Shown here: piece after piece, positions 44,375-52,843 of the stretch | Layout: each line of letters opens with the position of its first letter | Position numbering within the stretch: position 1 is the stretch's first letter | Source of the DNA: Deltaproteobacteria bacterium | Lineage (GTDB): Bacteria; Myxococcota_A; UBA796; SXON01 | Direction of reading: 5' to 3' | Length of the DNA: 64,000 nt | NCBI GenBank assembly: GCA_947445035.1 | Contig: CANFCK010000018.1 | Location: forward strand, 31,873-95,872 | Notes under the pieces: model-generated | What the model saw: only the letters and a program-made list of their open reading frames with translations | The model's database searches: none | What the model was told of the DNA's origin: nothing | Position numbers and translations under genes: made by a program

Positions 44375-44698
44375 TTATCCCCCCGGACGGGCCCAGGCGC
44401 GCCGGACACCAAGCTCGGCGCCGTGCATGAGCTCGCCCCGACCGCTCCCACAAACGGGACAAGGGGACTCCTCAGCCGGGTAGTGCGCGCCGCAGTCCAA
44501 GCATCGGACCAGGCCCTCGACGCGTAAGATCTCCACTGTCACGCCCGGGCACGCACGCTCGAGCTCCGCTTTGAGCGCGCTCGCGTCGACGTCGACGAGC
44601 TCGCCCACCTCCACCTCGAAGCCCCCGAGCGCCTGATCCGCCGGCCACTGCGCACGCAGCCCGGCGAGAAGCTCCTCCGCGATCTGCGCAACACTCAT
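44375..44698 (-). CDS. HypA-like zinc-ribbon protein lacking the nickel-binding N-terminus
   Basis: A 107-residue protein. The zinc ribbon has C66-x2-C69 and C80-x2-C83 (RCLDCGAHY; SPCPVCGSG), and the helical N-terminal part (SVAQIAEELLAGL) and central strands fit HypA, the nickel chaperone for hydrogenase maturation. Canonical HypA begins Met-His-Glu, where His2 binds nickel. Here the sequence begins MSVAQ, and an in-frame stop four codons upstream excludes a longer N-terminus. No hydrogenase or other hyp gene is in view, so nickel delivery is doubtful. A GATAAT hexamer lies eight bases before the ATG with no Shine-Dalgarno. Confidence 0.75.
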   Translation of the reverse strand: MSVAQIAEELLAGLRAQWPADQALGGFEVEVGELVDVDASALKAELERACPGVTVEILRVEGLVRCLDCGAHYPAEESPCPVCGSGRGELMHGAELGVRRAWARPGG

Positions 44699-44728
44699 CC
44701 GACAGGATTATCCGGCGCGGCGAGACTC

Positions 44729-45253
44729 GTGCACAACTCCGCCGGCCAAGCCGCCATCCGACTCCGCCACGCCCTCGCCATCGGCGATGCGGCGGGCGCT
44801 CACGCCTTGATCCCTGAGTTGGACGACGACCACCGGATTGAGGTGCTCCTCGGGGCCGCACTGAGAGACGGGCGCGACAACTTCGCCGCGGCCCGGGCTT
44901 GGAGGGCCACCGTCGAGGCTCAGGACTGGCTGCCGCTGTGCCACGCGCTCGCGACCGAAGGGGACAATGGCGTCGATGACGCGGCTGCCGCCTGGGTCGC
45001 GGCAGGGCGCCTGCCTGAAGGGTTCAACGCCGGCGGCCGATCGCTCACGCCGGAAGAACTCGCCACACTCGTCGCAGGGCGCGAGCTCGACCGGCAGGTG
45101 GTCGCCCTCATCATCGCCAGGGTGGCGCTGCCCGCGCTGCTCCAACCGTTCGCACCCCACCCGCTCTACCCCAGCGTCTGCGCCTACTACGCTGGCGCGA
45201 TCCGCGCGCTGGGATGGCGGCCTTTGCTGCTCCTGGCGATCGCCCCGCGCTGA
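44729..45253 (+). CDS. Hypothetical soluble protein
   Basis: A 174-residue Ala/Leu-rich protein, mainly helical, without signal peptide or recognised motif. The end (YAGAIRALGWRPLLLLAI) is hydrophobic but probably part of the fold. The GTG start is 30 bases from the divergent HypA-like gene and the stop almost touches the convergent exbD end. Codon use looks like that of its neighbours, so it is likely real. Confidence 0.5.
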   Translation: MHNSAGQAAIRLRHALAIGDAAGAHALIPELDDDHRIEVLLGAALRDGRDNFAAARAWRATVEAQDWLPLCHALATEGDNGVDDAAAAWVAAGRLPEGFNAGGRSLTPEELATLVAGRELDRQVVALIIARVALPALLQPFAPHPLYPSVCAYYAGAIRALGWRPLLLLAIAPR

Positions 45254-45254
45254 C

Positions 45255-45734
45255 CTAAGGCGTCGTCGCCGAGCGGCTCGCGAGCGCCACATCCTCGAAT
45301 CCAGCGGCCTGCGATGCACGAATCACCTGCCAGACCAGCTTGTACTGCGCCTCCTGGTCCCCCCGAACGACGACGCGGGTGGCGGCAGCACCGCGCTCGA
45401 CGGTGCGGAGACGCTCGGCGAGCTCGGCGATCGGGAAGGTGTCGCCTTCCAAAAAGATGGTGCCATCGGGCGTCACCGAGACCACGACATCCTTGGGGAT
45501 GAGCGGACTGTCGCCTGTACCCTGCGGGGTCAAAACCGACAGCGCGCGCTCGGACACGAGGTTCTTCGCCTGTGCCGCCTGCTTCTCCGCTTCCACCATA
45601 GAGCTGGAAACGACCATGAAGATGATCAGCAAAACCAAAAACACGTCCGTCAGCGGCGTGATGTTGATCTCTGCGAACATCGCGCCGGCGTCATCGTCGA
45701 TGTCGTCAGCTGTCGACTGCGGACCGCTCTGCAT
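45255..45734 (-). CDS. exbD: ExbD/TolR-family biopolymer transport protein
   Basis: A 159-residue single-pass membrane protein. The N-terminal FAEINITPLTDVFLVLLIIFMV holds the conserved membrane Asp (in PLTDV) used in proton-driven transport, and the periplasmic domain follows (LIPKDVVVSVTPDGTIFLEG). It pairs with ExbB to energise an outer-membrane process through a TonB- or TolA-like partner not seen here. The ATG at 45734 overlaps the exbB end by 29 bases; a much longer in-frame start would run through exbB and is rejected. Confidence 0.92.
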   Translation of the reverse strand: MQSGPQSTADDIDDDAGAMFAEINITPLTDVFLVLLIIFMVVSSSMVEAEKQAAQAKNLVSERALSVLTPQGTGDSPLIPKDVVVSVTPDGTIFLEGDTFPIAELAERLRTVERGAAATRVVVRGDQEAQYKLVWQVIRASQAAGFEDVALASRSATTP

Positions 45735-46362
45735 GACCTCGGCTCGACCGGATGAGCTCCGACAGTTCGTCCACGGCGAACGCAAGCTCACGTCCGACCC
45801 CTGCGACTTGCTGCCCGAGCATGTTGAACAGGATGACGGCCTCAAGCGCGACGAATAGCCCCGCGGCAGTTGCAACCAGTGCCTCGGAAATGCCTGCGGA
45901 GACGACCGCGAAGCCGCCGGCCTGTTGGTCCCCGATCGCCTCGAAGCTGCCCATGACGCCCACGACCGTGCCCAGGAGCCCGGCGAACGGCATCAGCGCC
46001 CCGACACTGCCAAGGATCCACAACGTGCTGCGAAGTCGGGCCACGGCTCGTTTGGTCTCTCGCGTCATCGCGGTGCCGAACTCACCACGCACCCGGCCCA
46101 AGGCCCGGTCGAGTCCGGCAGTAAACACCTCACGGATCGGGCTCGGAAGGCTGTCAGCGAGGCGGCGGCCCTCCTCCAGGTCCCCGCGCCGGGCTGCGCC
46201 CAGTACGAGCTCCTGGACACGCTGGACGGCCGTGCGGGCCCGCCACAGGGCCACCCAGCGCTCCAACGCCAGAGCCACCGTCAGCACGCTGACGGCAAGC
46301 ATGAACGTGAGCGTACCGGCGGCCACTTCCCAATACTTCTGCAGCTCAGGCAAACCGTTCAT
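45706..46362 (-). CDS. exbB: ExbB/TolQ/MotA-family proton channel protein
   Basis: A 218-residue protein with three membrane segments (about 13-35, 112-135 and 150-175). The conserved block GSVGALMPFAGLLGTVVGVM and the TAAGLFVALEAVILFN helix identify the MotA/TolQ/ExbB family. It forms the pentameric stator with ExbD. The ATG is preceded directly by GAGGG with no spacing, and TACAAC lies seven bases upstream, so the mRNA may be leaderless. Confidence 0.92.
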   Translation of the reverse strand: MNGLPELQKYWEVAAGTLTFMLAVSVLTVALALERWVALWRARTAVQRVQELVLGAARRGDLEEGRRLADSLPSPIREVFTAGLDRALGRVRGEFGTAMTRETKRAVARLRSTLWILGSVGALMPFAGLLGTVVGVMGSFEAIGDQQAGGFAVVSAGISEALVATAAGLFVALEAVILFNMLGQQVAGVGRELAFAVDELSELIRSSRGHAERSAVDS

Positions 46363-46425
46363 CCCTCAAGTTGTAGCGCGGCCACCGAACATCGGCGACG
46401 GTGACGACATCTGAAGACGGCGCCC

Positions 46426-47025
46426 TTAGTTTCCGCGCGCAGCCTTGACCGCGGAGGGCTCGACCATGCCGCCGGCGTTGCCCCAGGAGTTTCGCTCGTA
46501 GGTCACGATCGCCGCCAACTGGTTGTCCGTGAGGTGACCGAAAGGCGTCATGGCGCCGGTGTAGCTCACCCCGCCAATCGCCTTACCGGACAGGCCCTTG
46601 AGCACCGTGGCCAGATGTTCGTCGACGCTGCCGCCGTTGGCCACAGGGTTGTTGGCGAGCGGCGGGTAGAGCGTGCCATTCCCGGTGGCTTCGGCTCCGT
46701 GGCACGACTGGCAATTATTGGCGTACGCGGCCTTGCCTTCCGTCATCAGCAGGGTCTGCTTTTCGTCCGGGGTCTTGGCATCGAAGCCGACGAACGCGGC
46801 ATCGTCAACCTTGGTGATCGCCGCGGCGAAGGCCGGGTCCGTGTTGAATCCAACGCTTGGAGAGGCGCAGTACTCGCGACCGCTCATCGTCGACGTCGCC
46901 CAAGCGTTGCAAGGCCCGCCGTAGTGACCGCGGTAGCGCGCGCGCACGGCCAGGGGGTCCTCTGGGATCGCGTCGCAAGCGATCGCGAAAAGAGTGACGG
47001 GCACCAACATACGGAGAGCGTTCAT
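46426..47025 (-). CDS. Cytochrome c lipoprotein (one haem)
   Basis: A 199-residue lipoprotein (signal peptide with lipobox FAIAC, residues about 12-16). It has one haem c site, CQSCH in AAYANNCQSCHGAEATG, and a downstream MTPFGHLTDNQLAAIVTYER where the axial Met lies in the usual cytochrome c class I position. It is probably an electron donor to the oxidase encoded upstream. The ATG overlaps the previous stop (ATGA). Confidence 0.88.
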   Translation of the reverse strand: MNALRMLVPVTLFAIACDAIPEDPLAVRARYRGHYGGPCNAWATSTMSGREYCASPSVGFNTDPAFAAAITKVDDAAFVGFDAKTPDEKQTLLMTEGKAAYANNCQSCHGAEATGNGTLYPPLANNPVANGGSVDEHLATVLKGLSGKAIGGVSYTGAMTPFGHLTDNQLAAIVTYERNSWGNAGGMVEPSAVKAARGN

Positions 47026-47258
47026 GTGCGTTCCAGGAGGGGGAGAGCGACCGCAAGGCGGCGCATCTGTTCGGCACGCCACCAGGCGTAGCCGCCGATG
47101 CCGGCCAACATGCCGATCGGCAACAGGCTGAGGAAGATGGTCACGACCAGCAGCGTGCGGCTGCCTTCGGTGGGGTCCATGCAAGTGGAACAGGCCCGCG
47201 CCACTCCGGGGGCCGAGCCCAAGAGCGCGAGCGCCGCGAGGCCCAACGCCCGGCTCAC
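47022..47258 (-). CDS. Small Cys-containing membrane protein of the oxidase operon
   Basis: A 78-residue protein from a GTG that overlaps the previous stop (GTGA). It has a signal peptide-like start (RALGLAALALLGSAPGVARA), an ACSTCMDPTEGSRT segment with a CxxC pair that lacks the haem His, and a membrane helix (TLLVVTIFLSLLPIGMLAGI). The CxxC could bind copper or form a disulfide; no family is recognised. Tight coupling to both neighbours points to a role in oxidase assembly or electron transfer. Confidence 0.65.
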   Translation of the reverse strand: MSRALGLAALALLGSAPGVARACSTCMDPTEGSRTLLVVTIFLSLLPIGMLAGIGGYAWWRAEQMRRLAVALPLLERT

Positions 47259-47839
47259 AGGTACACCATCGTGTAGATGACCGGCCACAAGCCTACGACG
47301 AAGTACCAATACATCCGCACCGCCGTGAACGCCGGCGCGCGCAACGCACCCTCCGAGAGGCGCCGCACGGCCCAGGACAGCACGGCCACCGCAATCACCG
47401 CGTGCAGCGCGTGAGCCCCGACGATGGTGTAGAAGAACCCGCCGTGGGCACTCGAGACCATCGTGAAGCCGACCGCGACCAGCCGTACGAACTCATAGAC
47501 TTGATAAGTGAGGAACGCAGAGGCGAAGGCCACCGCACCCCAGAGCAGGCGCAGCGCCCCGGCACGATCGGCCGCGACGCGCCGGCCCGCCAAGAAAACC
47601 GCGACGCCCGAGAGCAACAGCGCCACTGACGCACCTCCGGTCGCAGCGACGGGAAGCGCCGGGTCACCCGGTGGAGGCCACCACCCGGCCGGCGCGCGCG
47701 CGCCGATCAGGCTGAACCCGCTCAGGAAACCAGCGAAGAACATCACTTCGCAGAAAACAACGATGACCATCGCGACCACTTCGCTCTCGATGATCGGAGC
47801 GCCCCGGATGGGACGCGGGATCGCCCCCGCCTCGGCCAT
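47255..47839 (-). CDS. Second cytochrome oxidase subunit III-like membrane protein
   Basis: A 194-residue protein with about five membrane helices (FCEVMFFAGFLSGFSLIG; GASVALLLSGVAVFLAG; TMVSSAHGGFFYTIVGAH). The first helices and the AHGGFFYTIVGAHALHAVIA segment resemble subunit III of haem-copper oxidases, so it is a paralogue of CtaE encoded three genes upstream. The start shares one base with the preceding stop (TGATG). A longer start is rejected because it would overlap the subunit IV gene with a basic non-membrane extension. Confidence 0.75.
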   Translation of the reverse strand: MAEAGAIPRPIRGAPIIESEVVAMVIVVFCEVMFFAGFLSGFSLIGARAPAGWWPPPGDPALPVAATGGASVALLLSGVAVFLAGRRVAADRAGALRLLWGAVAFASAFLTYQVYEFVRLVAVGFTMVSSAHGGFFYTIVGAHALHAVIAVAVLSWAVRRLSEGALRAPAFTAVRMYWYFVVGLWPVIYTMVYL

Positions 47840-48282
47840 CAGCGCGCCGGGGCCGCGCCGGGCGCCGGCGCGGCCGCAGCGGGAGCGGCCTCGCCGTGCG
47901 CGGGAGCGGCCTCGTGGTGGGCCTCCGGGATGTTCGCGTTTTTCGCGGACTCGTTGCGCCAGTTGGCGCCCCAGTGCTTCATGATGTCCGGCGCCGTGGC
48001 CGCGAAGAACAACATCATCAGTCCCAGGCAAACGACCAGTAGCTTGACCACAAAGGGCTTCTCAATGTCGAGGTGCATGAAGTACTTCGCGACGAGGTAG
48101 GCCTTGACGATGGCGATGCCGAACGCCGTCAACAGCGTGACGATGCGGATCTCGAGCATGGGGCCGGTGACGCTCACCACCAGCAGCACCACCAGGATGC
48201 CCCAGATCTTGACGTAGTTGGTGTGGTGGCCGCCGTGCGCGGCCTCCGTTTCATGACCGTGGGGTTCGGCGGCAGACGACAT
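47839..48282 (-). CDS. Cytochrome c oxidase subunit IV-like protein
   Basis: A 147-residue protein with a His-rich N-terminal part, three membrane helices (KIWGILVVLLVVSVTGPML; IVTLLTAFGIAIVKAYLVAK; LLVVCLGLMMLFFAATAP) and an Ala/Pro/His-rich tail. VKAYLVAKYFMHLDIEKP is the signature of prokaryotic subunit IV. It stabilises the catalytic core. The ATG at 48282 was preferred because its N-terminus is continuous with the helices; the longer frame overlaps ctaE. Confidence 0.88.
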   Translation of the reverse strand: MSSAAEPHGHETEAAHGGHHTNYVKIWGILVVLLVVSVTGPMLEIRIVTLLTAFGIAIVKAYLVAKYFMHLDIEKPFVVKLLVVCLGLMMLFFAATAPDIMKHWGANWRNESAKNANIPEAHHEAAPAHGEAAPAAAAPAPGAAPAR

Positions 48283-48296
48283 AAGGAACCTCGCTA

Positions 48297-48869
48297 CTAC
48301 TTGGCGATGTAGAGAAGAGGGAAGAGGAATATCCAGACCAGATCGACAAAGTGCCAGTAGATGCCGATGAGCTCGACCCGCTGGAGTTCCTTGTTCTTGC
48401 GTGCATCCGCCGCGACGAACAGCATGATGATGCAACCGGCGATGACGTGCAGGCCGTGCAGGCCGGCGGCCGTGTAGTAGAACGACCAGAAGCCGTTGGC
48501 GGTGATGGTGTAGCCGTGTTGGATTTCGTACGTCCACTCGAAGCCCTTGACCACGAGGAAGGTCAAACCGCCCAGACAGGTGAACATCAACATCTTCGCG
48601 GCCTTCTTTCCGTCCCCCGCCTCAGCTGCCTTGTGGCCGAGCACGGCCGACAGGCTGGAGGTCAAAAGCACCAGCGTGTTGAAGGCGCCGGCCCAGGTGT
48701 TGGTATGCGACGCATACGTCGACCACTCCGGGTGGCCGAGCCGATGCAGGAGGTATGAGCCGAGAAGACCGCCGAAGATGACGATTTCCGAGGCGATGAC
48801 CCACCAGAGCGCAAGGCGGCCGGTCGGCACACCAGAGGCGGATCGGAGTGTGGCGATGGGTTTGACCAT
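48297..48869 (-). CDS. ctaE: Cytochrome c oxidase subunit III
   Basis: A 190-residue subunit III with five membrane helices. The blocks ALWWVIASEIVIFGGLLGSY, FNTLVLLTSSLSAVLGHKAA and GLHGLHVIAGCIIMLF, and the end IYWHFVDLVWIFLFPLLYI are typical. It lies between ctaD and the subunit IV gene. Short form without the two extra N-terminal helices. Confidence 0.93.
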   Translation of the reverse strand: MVKPIATLRSASGVPTGRLALWWVIASEIVIFGGLLGSYLLHRLGHPEWSTYASHTNTWAGAFNTLVLLTSSLSAVLGHKAAEAGDGKKAAKMLMFTCLGGLTFLVVKGFEWTYEIQHGYTITANGFWSFYYTAAGLHGLHVIAGCIIMLFVAADARKNKELQRVELIGIYWHFVDLVWIFLFPLLYIAK

Positions 48870-48884
48870 GTTTTCCTCGTGCGC

Positions 48885-50591
48885 CTAAGTGGGAGAGTTC
48901 TGCGGCCAGAAGTCGTCCGCACGACCCGGGTGGCTATACTCGTAGGGACCCCGGTACACTTCTGGCATCGGGTTGAAGTTGCCATGGGGCGGTGGCGAGG
49001 GGCACTGCCACTCAAGCGTGTTGGCATTCCACGGATTCGCCTCCGCGATTTTCCCCTTCCACATGTTGCGGAAGAAGTTCCAGGCGAAGATTGGCTGCAC
49101 TGCGAGCATGACGAGCAACGAAACCGTCGCGAACACCCGCATGGCCTGAAGCTCGGGGCTGGCGAGCTCCGGGAAGTTGCTGTAGTCGAAGATGCGGCGA
49201 TGGTCGCCCGCCGCGCCGAGGATGAACAGCGGGATGAAGATGCCGTTGAAGCCGGCAATCGTCACCCAGAAGTGAATCTTCCCAAGCGTCTCGTCCATGT
49301 GGCGCCCGAACATCTTCGGGTACCAGTACGTGACACCGGCGAAGGTGCCGATGATCGCGATGGGGAAGAACGTATAGTGGAAGTGAGCCACCACGAAATA
49401 GGTGTCGTGGAAGTAGATGTCAGCGCCGCTGGCACCCAGGAAGATGCCGGTCACGCCGCCCACCAGGAACTCGGCGATGAAGGCCAGCGCCCAGAGCATG
49501 GGAACGCGGAAGCTGATCGAGCCCGCGTACAGCGTGGCGATGTACACGAAACAGAGCTCAGCGATGGGGATCGAGATGAGCACCGTCGTTACCGAGAACA
49601 CGTTCGACATGCGTGGATCGACGCCGGCGATGAACTGGTGATGCGCCCACACGAAGAAGCTGAGTACGCCAGTACCGATGGTGGTGTAGAGCACCGTCTT
49701 GTAGGCGAAAAGCCGCTTGCGGGAGAACGTGGTGATGATCTCCGCGACGAAGCCGAGCGGCGGCAGGAGCACGACGTAGACCTCGGGATGCCCGAAGAAC
49801 CAGAAGAGGTGCTGCCAGAGGACCGGGTCGCCACCACGATCGGGGTCGAAGAAGCCGGTGCCGATGGTCTGGTCGAACATCAGCATCACCGCGCCCGCGA
49901 TCAGCGGACCGACCGAGCACATGAACAGGATGCTCGCGATCACGATCATCCACACCGCCATCGGCAGGTCGAACGCTTTCATGCCTGGCGCACGCGAGTT
50001 CATCGCGGTGGTCACGAAGTTGATGCCACCTAGTAGGAACGCCACGAATTCGAGCGCCACGGCCGCGAGCCACAGCGTCGGTCCCAACGGGGTGAGGTTG
50101 TACTCGGCCTTGGCCGACAGCGGGGGGTACGACGTCCAGGCGCCGCCAAAGGCGCCCCCTTCCACGAAGAACGACCCGGCCAGCACGATCGCGCTGATCA
50201 GGAATATCTGGTAGCTCAACCGGTTCAGGCGCGGAAATACCATGTCGTCGCAGCCGACCATCAGCGGAATCAGGAAGTTGCCGAAGGCCGCGATCAACAC
50301 CGGCATCGCGACCCAGAAGATCATGATGGCGCCGTGGTTGGTGACCAGGGCGTTGTAGTCCGCTCCCGTTACCAGCCCGTAGCCGGGCACCGGTTTGTTG
50401 GGGAACGCCGCCTGCATCCGGAATACGTACGCAAAGTACGCGCCGATCACGCCCAGCGCCATGCCCGTAAGCAAGTACTGCTTGGCGATCATCTTGTGGT
50501 CAGTTGACCAGAAGTACTTCAGAAACCACCCTTCTTCGTGGTGATTTCCGTGCGCGTGCGCGTGGTCATCGTGCGCGTGGGACTGGGCCAT
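48885..50591 (-). CDS. ctaD: Cytochrome c oxidase subunit I
   Basis: A 568-residue catalytic subunit with twelve predicted membrane helices after a His-rich start. Haem a ligand H86 is in TNHGAIM. The CuB centre has H268 and the cross-linked Tyr272 in GHPEVY, and H317-H318 in WAHHQF; the later HFHYTF block carries the remaining haem ligands. The D-channel Asp in GCDDMVFPRLN and Glu270 are present, so it is an A-family oxidase that pumps protons. A longer in-frame start would overlap ctaC and is rejected. Confidence 0.96.
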   Translation of the reverse strand: MAQSHAHDDHAHAHGNHHEEGWFLKYFWSTDHKMIAKQYLLTGMALGVIGAYFAYVFRMQAAFPNKPVPGYGLVTGADYNALVTNHGAIMIFWVAMPVLIAAFGNFLIPLMVGCDDMVFPRLNRLSYQIFLISAIVLAGSFFVEGGAFGGAWTSYPPLSAKAEYNLTPLGPTLWLAAVALEFVAFLLGGINFVTTAMNSRAPGMKAFDLPMAVWMIVIASILFMCSVGPLIAGAVMLMFDQTIGTGFFDPDRGGDPVLWQHLFWFFGHPEVYVVLLPPLGFVAEIITTFSRKRLFAYKTVLYTTIGTGVLSFFVWAHHQFIAGVDPRMSNVFSVTTVLISIPIAELCFVYIATLYAGSISFRVPMLWALAFIAEFLVGGVTGIFLGASGADIYFHDTYFVVAHFHYTFFPIAIIGTFAGVTYWYPKMFGRHMDETLGKIHFWVTIAGFNGIFIPLFILGAAGDHRRIFDYSNFPELASPELQAMRVFATVSLLVMLAVQPIFAWNFFRNMWKGKIAEANPWNANTLEWQCPSPPPHGNFNPMPEVYRGPYEYSHPGRADDFWPQNSPT

Positions 50592-50604
50592 GGTCGCGCC
50601 GCTC

Positions 50605-51297
50605 CTAGAACTGGTATGCGAGGTAATGAGTGGGACTCGCCAGCCAGGCCGCGTGGGCCTCGGGCGTTTCCACGTAGAGCCGCGCCGGCATGATGCCGTG
50701 GCCGATGCCGCAGATCTCTGCACACTGCACGTCGAACTCCCCGACGAGCGTGGGCTTGAACCAACCGGTGATGACCCGGCCAGGAATCGCATCCTGCTTG
50801 AGGCGGAACACCGGCACCGAGAAGCTGTGGAGCACGTCTTTGGCCATCAACTCGTATTTGTAGGCCTTTCCGACCTGGATGTGCATCTCGTCGATGCTGA
50901 CGATGTCGTCTTCAGTGTCCATCTGTCCGTCGGGACCGACGTGCTGAAAGGTCCATGCCCACTGCTGCGCAGTGATGCGCACCGTTTCGTCGGTGGCCGG
51001 CATGCTGAGCTTGATGTCGCTCCACACGGTGATGGCGCCGATGATGAGCGCCACATCGCACACCAGGATCAACCGGTGGGGAATCTCGATCCACTTGTAC
51101 TTGAGCGCGTGTTCTTCGGGGTCGTCGACGTAGCGGGCCGGTGCCCCGCCGGGACGGGCCCGAAAGCGCCAAATCAGCCAGAAGAAAACGCCCTCGGCGG
51201 CGAAAAACCAAACACCGGTGATGACGATGATCATCCAGATCAGCGCGTCGATCTGGCTGGCGTAGCTGGAGGCCTGCAGAATGAAAGCTTCAATCAT
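50605..51297 (-). CDS. ctaC: Cytochrome c oxidase subunit II
   Basis: A 230-residue subunit with two membrane helices (about 15-40 and 76-95) and a periplasmic CuA domain. The CuA ligands are H157 (VLHSFSVPVFRLK) and the set C192, E194, C196, H200 and M203 in CAEICGIGHGIM. The aromatic electron-entry segment is QQWAWTFQH. It receives electrons from cytochrome c. No fused cytochrome c domain is present, consistent with separate cytochrome genes at both ends of the operon. Confidence 0.96.
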   Translation of the reverse strand: MIEAFILQASSYASQIDALIWMIIVITGVWFFAAEGVFFWLIWRFRARPGGAPARYVDDPEEHALKYKWIEIPHRLILVCDVALIIGAITVWSDIKLSMPATDETVRITAQQWAWTFQHVGPDGQMDTEDDIVSIDEMHIQVGKAYKYELMAKDVLHSFSVPVFRLKQDAIPGRVITGWFKPTLVGEFDVQCAEICGIGHGIMPARLYVETPEAHAAWLASPTHYLAYQF

Positions 51298-51312
51298 GAT
51301 TTTTGCCTCCGC

Positions 51313-51426
51313 TCACATGAGCACGTAGAGAATGACCGCGGCGATGAACGCCGCGCAACTGGCCATCGTGATCACGAACACCCTCCTGGTGAGCTCCGAC
51401 GCTTCGTTTTCGGCCGTGGGATTCAT
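51313..51426 (-). CDS. 37-residue membrane protein within the oxidase operon
   Basis: A short open frame between the di-haem cytochrome gene and ctaC, starting with ATG preceded by GAGGA at good spacing. The product begins MNPTAENEASELTRR and ends with one hydrophobic helix, VFVITMASCAAFIAAVILYV, followed by a terminal LM. Its spacing (seven bases from the previous stop, 15 to ctaC) fits operon membership. Single-helix small subunits are known in several haem-copper oxidases, but I do not recognise this one. Confidence 0.65.
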   Translation of the reverse strand: MNPTAENEASELTRRVFVITMASCAAFIAAVILYVLM

Positions 51427-51433
51427 GCCGTCC

Positions 51434-52069
51434 TCAGAGCGGAAGGGTTTGAATGTAGGCCGCAAGGTCGCGCATCGCCGCTTCGTCGGCGATACCGCCC
51501 GAGATGTCTTTCATGGTGGCCGCGGCGGCGTTCTTCGGCTCGTAGCCGCGAACACCGCCCTTGAACTTACCGAGTTGCTTGACGATGTACCAATCCTGCG
51601 CCTGCGTGAGCGGGGGTGCCTTCATCGCTTCGTTCCCTTTACCGTCCACGCCGTGGCACGCGGAGCAGACTGCGTAGGCCGCCTGACCCTTGGCGACATC
51701 GCCGTGGAGCGTGGATTCGCTCTTCTTTGCCGGCATTCCGGCGACGTACTCGGAGACGACCATGACGTCGGCGGCCGACTTGATCGTCCGGGACATGGGG
51801 CGCATCTTGAGCCCCTCGACATCGTCCGCGTGGGCGCCGCGCCAGCCGATCTGGAAATTGGTAAGTTGTGCCTCGAGATACCACTTAGGCAGCCCCGCGA
51901 TCGCGGGAGCGTGGACGAGCGTGCTGCCATAGCCGTCGTCCCCGTGACACTGGCTGCAATTCTGGTAGAGCACCTCGCCGCGGGCCACGCCAGCGGCCGG
52001 CAATTCGGTCGCACATCCCGCCAGCGTGGATAGGCTGAGCGCTAGGGTCATCGAACGAGCCGCAGTCAT
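51434..52069 (-). CDS. Di-haem cytochrome c lipoprotein
   Basis: A 211-residue lipoprotein (lipobox LAGC at about residues 16-19) with two cytochrome c domains, each with a haem site: CSQCH in EVLYQNCSQCHGDDG and CSACH in AAYAVCSACHGVDG. Methionine ligands are plausible at MRPMSR and in the later MKDISGG region. The layout resembles cytochrome c4 proteins, which feed electrons to terminal oxidases. The ATG at 52069 was preferred to one eleven codons earlier because it puts the signal peptide first. Confidence 0.88.
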   Translation of the reverse strand: MTAARSMTLALSLSTLAGCATELPAAGVARGEVLYQNCSQCHGDDGYGSTLVHAPAIAGLPKWYLEAQLTNFQIGWRGAHADDVEGLKMRPMSRTIKSAADVMVVSEYVAGMPAKKSESTLHGDVAKGQAAYAVCSACHGVDGKGNEAMKAPPLTQAQDWYIVKQLGKFKGGVRGYEPKNAAAATMKDISGGIADEAAMRDLAAYIQTLPL

Positions 52070-52120
52070 GGCGGGTGACTCCCGGAAATTTATAGGCGCC
52101 ATTTAGTACGGATGGCCTCG

Positions 52121-52843
52121 TCAGGCACCCACAAAATCGCGCACCCGCGTGGCCGCACGGGGAATCAGGGCGATTCCCGCCAGGAGCGCCAGAGCGAACC
52201 ACTGCGAGGCGTAGTGCAGACTCGTTTGGTCCCGCGCCGGAACGCGGACGAAGCCGTCCACGGCGTGTGAATTCGCACTCTGGCCGCCGTCGACCGCCCC
52301 GGACACCACGTAGACCGACGTCGGCGACGCCATCGCAGTCTGCACGCTCGGCCAGGCCTTGGCCGGCCAGATCTGCGTTCCGTGTCCACTTGTCGCGACA
52401 GAGTCCGTCCGGCCAAACGTCGGCCGCAGTTGCCCCGTGACCTCGGACTCGGCGCCCGCCTCCATCGCCGGCAGCGCGACCGCGACGTGCCCAGCATCGA
52501 TCCAGCCCCGGTCGACGAGCACGACCACGCCGTCTTCGCGCACGAACCGCTGTGCGACGCCGTAGCCCAGGGTGGACCTATGCTGCCTCCCGGCGATGAG
52601 GTGCGGTCGGCCCTCGAAATGACCGAGCCATCGGACCACCCGCCACGCAACGTCGGTGGTGAGCGGCTCATTGCCAGTGAGGACCGGCGCGTTCTCCGAG
52701 GCGAGCGCGCCCGCCCGCCCTTCATTGCGCTCCCCGTCGCGTTGAATCTGCCAGTAACAGAGGATGCTCGCTGTAAACATCAATCCCGCAGCCGCAATTC
52801 GCACCACGCGAGGAATTCGCAGAGGCTCGCGCGGCGGGCTCAT
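52121..52843 (-). CDS. SURF1-family cytochrome oxidase assembly protein
   Basis: A 240-residue protein with membrane helices at both ends (VVRIAAAGLMFTASILCYWQ; QWFALALLAGIALIPRAATR) and the SURF1 blocks WRVVRWLGHFEGRPHLIAGR, VVVLVDRGWID and HYASQWFALAL. SURF1 (Shy1) supports haem a insertion into subunit I, fitting its place in the operon. Here the ATG overlaps the preceding membrane-protein stop (ATGA), and a gap of about 50 bases separates it from the cytochrome gene. Confidence 0.88.
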   Translation of the reverse strand: MSPPREPLRIPRVVRIAAAGLMFTASILCYWQIQRDGERNEGRAGALASENAPVLTGNEPLTTDVAWRVVRWLGHFEGRPHLIAGRQHRSTLGYGVAQRFVREDGVVVLVDRGWIDAGHVAVALPAMEAGAESEVTGQLRPTFGRTDSVATSGHGTQIWPAKAWPSVQTAMASPTSVYVVSGAVDGGQSANSHAVDGFVRVPARDQTSLHYASQWFALALLAGIALIPRAATRVRDFVGA

